Positions 54,601 through 60,600 of a DNA stretch of 64,000 bases are shown piece after piece (within the stretch, counting starts at the first letter, position 1; every line of letters starts with the position of its first letter). The position numbers and the translations under genes were made by a program. This DNA comes from Sipunculus nudus (Eukaryota; Annelida; Sipuncula; Golfingiida; Sipunculidae), in NCBI GenBank assembly GCA_026874595.1, contig CM049311.1:47497676-47561675 (forward strand). The letters run 5' to 3'. The notes under the pieces were generated by a model. That model had not been told where the DNA came from. It saw only the letters and a program-made list of their open reading frames with translations, and did not search any database.

Positions 54601-57600
54601 AATATGTTTTGTTGTTCATGTCTGACAGGGGCCGGGGAAGCATAAAATGTGTATTTTTTATTTCTTTTTGCATAAGCTTCATGTTTAGGATATAAAACCA
54701 TAAAAATGAACACATGGGATGGTTAAGTAATCCTGCAAAGTGTTTCTAATTTAAAGATTAGTTTAAATGGAAACTTTTTTAAAGATTCTTTAATACTGAG
54801 AGTGAACTATAACCCTTAACAAGCTTTCAAAACTGTCAACTGAATTAGTTTATAACTAATCGCCAACAACCAAAGAGTAAACACAGGGTGGTATGTGGAA
54901 CCAAAAGACAAGCAGGGTTTAATTGGAGTTAGCAAGAACTGCACCCTTTCCATCAATGTTTCACCCTTTCCATCAATGTTTCACCATTTCCATCAATGTG
55001 TCACCATTTCCATCAATGTTTCACCATTTACATCAATGTTTAACCACTTACATCAATGTTTCACCATTTACATCAATTTTTCACCATTTCCATCAATGTG
55101 TCATCACTTACATCAATGTTTCACCATTTACATCAATGTTAAACCACTTACATCAATGTTTCACCATTTACATCAATGTTTCACCATTTACATCAATTTT
55201 TCACCATTTACATCAATGTTCCCAATTTACAGACAGACATGTGCCTATCAAACCACTTTATTTGAATATAACAAAAGTGTAAGAAATAAAGATTATTTCA
55301 ATTGCTTAATTGCTTATAACTCTAATTCTTTGTTATTCTTAAAATTAATAACTAATGCAATGTCATCAGCTTGATATATTGAAGAAAAAAGAATGATCTT
55401 GATTAAGTTAGTTAATTTACCTTTCTAAAAAATATCCAGTGACATAAGCTTTTAATATGATGATTGTGAAAATATTACTTTAAGCTTATGTTGGCATTTA
55501 ATTTCCCAATTATCCCTTGTATATAATGCTTCTGATTACCAATGAGATATTTTGAATTATCATGTCTTGGCTCCCATCTACATAAGCATGAAATATAATA
55601 TCTTCTTAATTGTTTCCAAAATTATCAGCAAAAATACAACTATATATGTTTAGCTGATTCCTAAGAGTTCAAGTCCTGTCATTATACATATATTTCTCTT
55701 GTCAGCCATTAAGCAAGGTTGCACCATTGTGCATGTTTATAAGCTGTGTACAGGACATGGTACTTAATTATGGCGTGTTATAGAAACATTTATTTTCCAT
55801 AAAGGGATATTACAGTTAATTTTAACCACTGCACAAATTGCAGATAGTTTAATAATACCTATTATTTAGAACATACAACAGATTTTTGCACTGGCAAACA
55901 CCACCGATGTGACCAGGCAGTAATAAGGCGGGAAACACGGGTGTAGTTTACTAATTCCATTGAAGTAGACCGTGGCTCTTTTTCTGCTAAATCTTTCCGG
56001 ATAATTCTTGGTTAATCCTCCATTTACAACATGTTTAAACCTTAAATTATATAACTCTTGGTTAATGCTATTTATTGGTCAGACTGGCTTGCGTATTCAT
56101 AACTTTTGGTCAGTTCTACTAACAGGAGTATTGGCCAAATCAGTGGATACAGGTGTGGGTGGCAATTGTTTCACAACTAATCATATGTCATGCACGGGCT
56201 TAGAAATGTTACAAGTGCATACATGAGGGTTCATTGGCATTTTGTGGTAAGACCGTTTCTGTCCATTTATGAACTTTAAGAGATACATGATTGCTTGGAG
56301 TATGGACATTGTAAATTTGCAATGCAATAGAAAGCCAAGGAAGGCAGGATTTTGGTATAAAAACTCAGAAGGTCCCCGGAAAATGGGAACGTTGGAATCT
56401 CTTACTGGCTAACAATGCTACCATCCTAATAATCATAAAAGTACCATTTTGTTATATATACATCTTTGAAAATGGCAGCATTTTCTAATTCTCTTTCATT
56501 TTAAAAACCTATTTTTTTAAGTAACAATTTTCCAGTACACGACAGTCCTTCATCCCTCTGTCGAATATCTTAAAAATTCTTTTTATTTATGATTTAACAT
56601 CTTAAACTCATAGTAATTAATTTTTTATTGCACACAACAGTGAAATAACTTCCATTTTTATTCATCTCAAATGTACCATTTTACACTTCTCTCCTGTGAT
56701 ATGAACATGCAATCTGCACTGAACTCACCTTGCCTAAAATACTCCATTACAGAAAAGTTTAGAATTTGGTTCGCTAGGTTTCCTACAAACAACAGGCAAG
56801 TCTTGAAATTTTGTATCTTGAATGCATGTTTAGCAAAATGAAGACTGCCGTGTCATATTTTTTTTCGAAAGTATTTGTAAGAATTAAATAACGGCAATCA
56901 GGGGTTTACCACCCAGATATCCTGAAGAGTGGATATTAACCTATGTTATAACAGGCAGCTAAAGGGAGAAAGGCCCTGGTGTATAGTCTCGTTAAAGAGG
57001 TTTTCATGTATCATGTACATTAGATCTTTAATAATTATAATATTAATACAACAATTTTAGACAGTAGGAAAATGAAAATTTATGACTTTTCATGACTTTA
57101 GAGAAATTTCTAAAATATCATGACTTTCTATGTACTGTTTTTCAAATCCTTAAAACAGACAGACGGACTTACAGGGTGATTACTACAGGGCACCAGCTTA
57201 TTCGAGTGGGGCCCTAATTAAGTTTAAATTGATATTTACATATCATTCAGAATAATTACAAGCAGGAAAAATATTTTAGCTAAAAAAATGTTGCCACTTG
57301 ATTGACCAGTTTTCTTTTGTGTAACTACACAGACTATAGTGTGTGCTTACCTTGCTCTCAAAGTCCAGCATGGTTTTTATGGTGACAGCATCTGTCATGA
57401 TTTGGATTATCTTGATGTAGTGTGTGCTTACCTTGCTCTCAACGTCCAGCATGGTTTTTGTGGTGACAGCATCTGTCATGATCTGGATCATCTTGATGTA
57501 ATGTGTGCTTACCTTGCTCTCAACATCCAGAATGGTTTTTGTGGTGATAGCATCTGTCATGATCTGGATCATCTTGATGTCATGTGTGCTTACCTTGCTC

Positions 57601-60600
57601 TCAACGTCCAGCATGGTTTTTGTGGTGATAGCATCTGTCATGATCTGGATAATCTTGATGTAGTGTGTGCTTACCTTGCTCTCAACATCCAGCATGGTTT
57701 TTGTGGTGATAGCATCTGTCATGATCTGGATCATCTTGATGTCATGTGTGCTTACCTTGCTCTCAATGTCCAGAATGGTTTTTGTGGTGACAGCATCTGT
57801 CATGATCTGGATCATCTTGATGTCATGTGTGCTTACCTTGCTCTCAACATCATGCATGGTTTTTGAGGTGATAGCATCTGTCATAATCTGGATCATCTTG
57901 ATGTAATGTGTGCTTACCTTGCTCTCAACATCCAGCATGGTTTTTGTGGTGACAGCACCTGTCATGATCTGGATCATCTTGATGTAATGTGTGCTTACCT
58001 TGCTCTCAATATCCAGCATGGTTTTTGTGGTGATAGCACCTGTCATGATCTGGATAATCTTGATGTAGTGTGTGCTTACCTTGCTCTTAACATCCAGCAT
58101 GGTTTTTGTGGTGACAGCACCTGTCATGATCTGGATCATCTTGATGTAGTGTGTGCTTACCTTGCTCTTAACATCCAGCATGATTTTTGTGGTGACAGCA
58201 TCTGTCATGATCTGGATCATCTTGATGTAGTGTATGCTTACCTTGCTCTCAACGTCCAGCATGGTTTTTGTGGTGACAGCATCTCTCATGATCTGGATCA
58301 TCTTGATGTAGTGTGTGCTTACCTTGCTCTCAACTGCCAGCATGGTTTTTGTGGTGACAGCATCTGTCATGATCTGGATAATCTTGATGTAGTGTGTGCT
58401 TACCTTGCTCTTAACATCGAGCATGGTTTTGTGGTGACAGCACCTGTCATGATCTGGATCATCTTGATGTAATGTGTGCTTACCTTGCTCTCAACATCGA
58501 GCATGGTTTTTGTGGTGACAGCACCTGTCATGATCTGGATCATCTTGATGTAATGTGTGCTTACCTTGCTCTCAACATCCAGCATGGTTTTTGTGGTGAC
58601 AGCACCTGTCATGATCTGGATCATCTTGATGTAATGTGTGCTTACCTTGCTCTCAATATCCAGCATGGTTTTTGTGGTGATAGCACCTGTCATGATCTGG
58701 ATAATCTTGATGTAGTGTGTGCTTACCTTGCTCTTAACATCCAGCATGGTTTTTGTGGTGACAGCACCTGTCATGATCTGGATCATCTTGATGTAGTGTG
58801 TGCTTACCTTGCTCTTAACATCCAGCATGATTTTTGTGGTGACAGCATCTGTCATGATCTGGATCATCTTGATGTAGTGTATGCTTACCTTGCTCTCAAC
58901 GTCCAGCATGGTTTTTGTGGTGACAGCATCTCTCATGATCTGGATCATCTTGATGTAGTGTGTGCTTACCTTGCTCTCAACTGCCAGCATGGTTTTTGTG
59001 GTGACAGCATCTGTCATGATCTGGATAATCTTGATGTAGTGTGTGCTTACCTTGCTCTTAACATCGAGCATGGTTTTTGTGGTGACAGCACCTGTCATGA
59101 TCTGGATCATCTTGATGTAATGTGTGCTTACCTTGCTCTCAACATCCAGCATGGTTTTTGTGGTGACAGCATCTGTCATGATCTGGATCATCTTGATGTA
59201 GTGCTCCTGTACCACTCCAGTGATGCTTGGACCATCCCCTCGTCGATGGTCAGGGTAGTACTTCTCTGTAGCACAACACATAGCATGAACTTATACTATA
59301 TCAACAATAACAGGTATTTAAGATATAAACATGTGACAAGTTAAACATTATGTAACTGCTATAATACTGTCATAATAAACTTAATACATTCTTACTGCTG
59401 GTCATAAATATTTGAGGATTTTGTGGGTGGAAAAGGATCACTAAATTAAGATTACATGAACAATGAAGAAATGTTCATCAATTTAAACTCTACATTTTAT
59501 TGCAATATTGTGTTAATTTTCCGTCTGGAATATCACTGTAGTTCATTGGATATTTTACTCATATTGTTTCTGTAACTTTATGAGTAATATTATGTTACAC
59601 AGTGCGTGACCTTGTGCTAGAGTAAAGCATCCCATTTCATAGAGCACCTATACCACATGAACACAGATATAGTAAGCATGGTAACTAAGCTTTGTGAAAT
59701 TTCATGTAATGAGCAGGGACAGAGGAGCCGAGAATTTTTTTTATGTAACAGAAAAAATATAAATATTCCTTAGGCAAATATAAAATATTGTGATATATGT
59801 CGAATGCCATCTAAATCCAGCAAGGTATTAAGATATTTATATATTGGCATATCACTTGACTGAAGTACAACTCACTGAGGATCTTGAGATCTTCCCTTGT
59901 AAGACCTGTCTGTGTGTTTAGCACAGCGTGGACTTCATCCACCTGACCATCAGCTCCCTCTGTTGACTGCTGCTGTGCTTCCTCGACCAGAATTTCCTCA
60001 TCTTCAGCAATAGCCCCCAAGTTACCATGGTCTAATGCTGGTGCAGGCCTAACAGGATCAGCTGTTAATATGTAATAATTATAAAGTTGTAATGTCTGCT
60101 TTAGATTAGATTACTGACCCACAGACTGAAAAGCACTGTTGTTTAACATAGCTACAATGATTACAGAAAATTCTCCACAATCCAAGATCAAGAACAAGTT
60201 TCAAAACTTGAGTAAGACACTTTCAAATATCAAAACTCTTCATTATACAATGCTGTCAGTGTTGTTCTTTTAGCAGGGCCAATCAAATCAGTCTTTATAT
60301 TACTATGTACACTGTATTCTCAATTAATGCCCAAATGTATAAGTCTTTGCATTCCATTGAATAACCTTATATTTTACAATCATGTGCCAATCTTGCACCA
60401 AGAAGCAGCCAATTCCAGCTACCACAAAAGCATAATGCATGAATAAAGTACTTTAGGAAACTTAATAAACTGTTTTAAACAATCAACATATCAGTTTGTT
60501 AGCCTCACATAATTTAAAGGATTAAGCAAATAAGTAAACCTAGAAACAAAAATTTAATTCAGTGGCCTTTTATTCTATTTCTTGTGATGAGTGATATTTT

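Larger units (their letters stand above)
54346..57340 (-). other. Rest of intron 4
   Basis: Beyond the 81-bp array the intron continues for 3 kb. It holds a 21-bp array (54947-55221) and a hAT-like end at 54376. Between 55.25 and 57.0 kb I see only AT-rich, single-copy-looking sequence. Confidence 0.7.

Noticed and set aside
54895-55374. Plus-strand 159-codon His/Thr/Ile-rich frame
   Set aside because: Translation of the 21-bp minisatellite.
57339-59344. Plus-strand open frames of 175, 188 and 290 codons in the 81-bp array
   Set aside because: They are the antisense of the exon 4 repeat; a period divisible by three with few stops keeps several frames open. The dynein sense strand explains the array.
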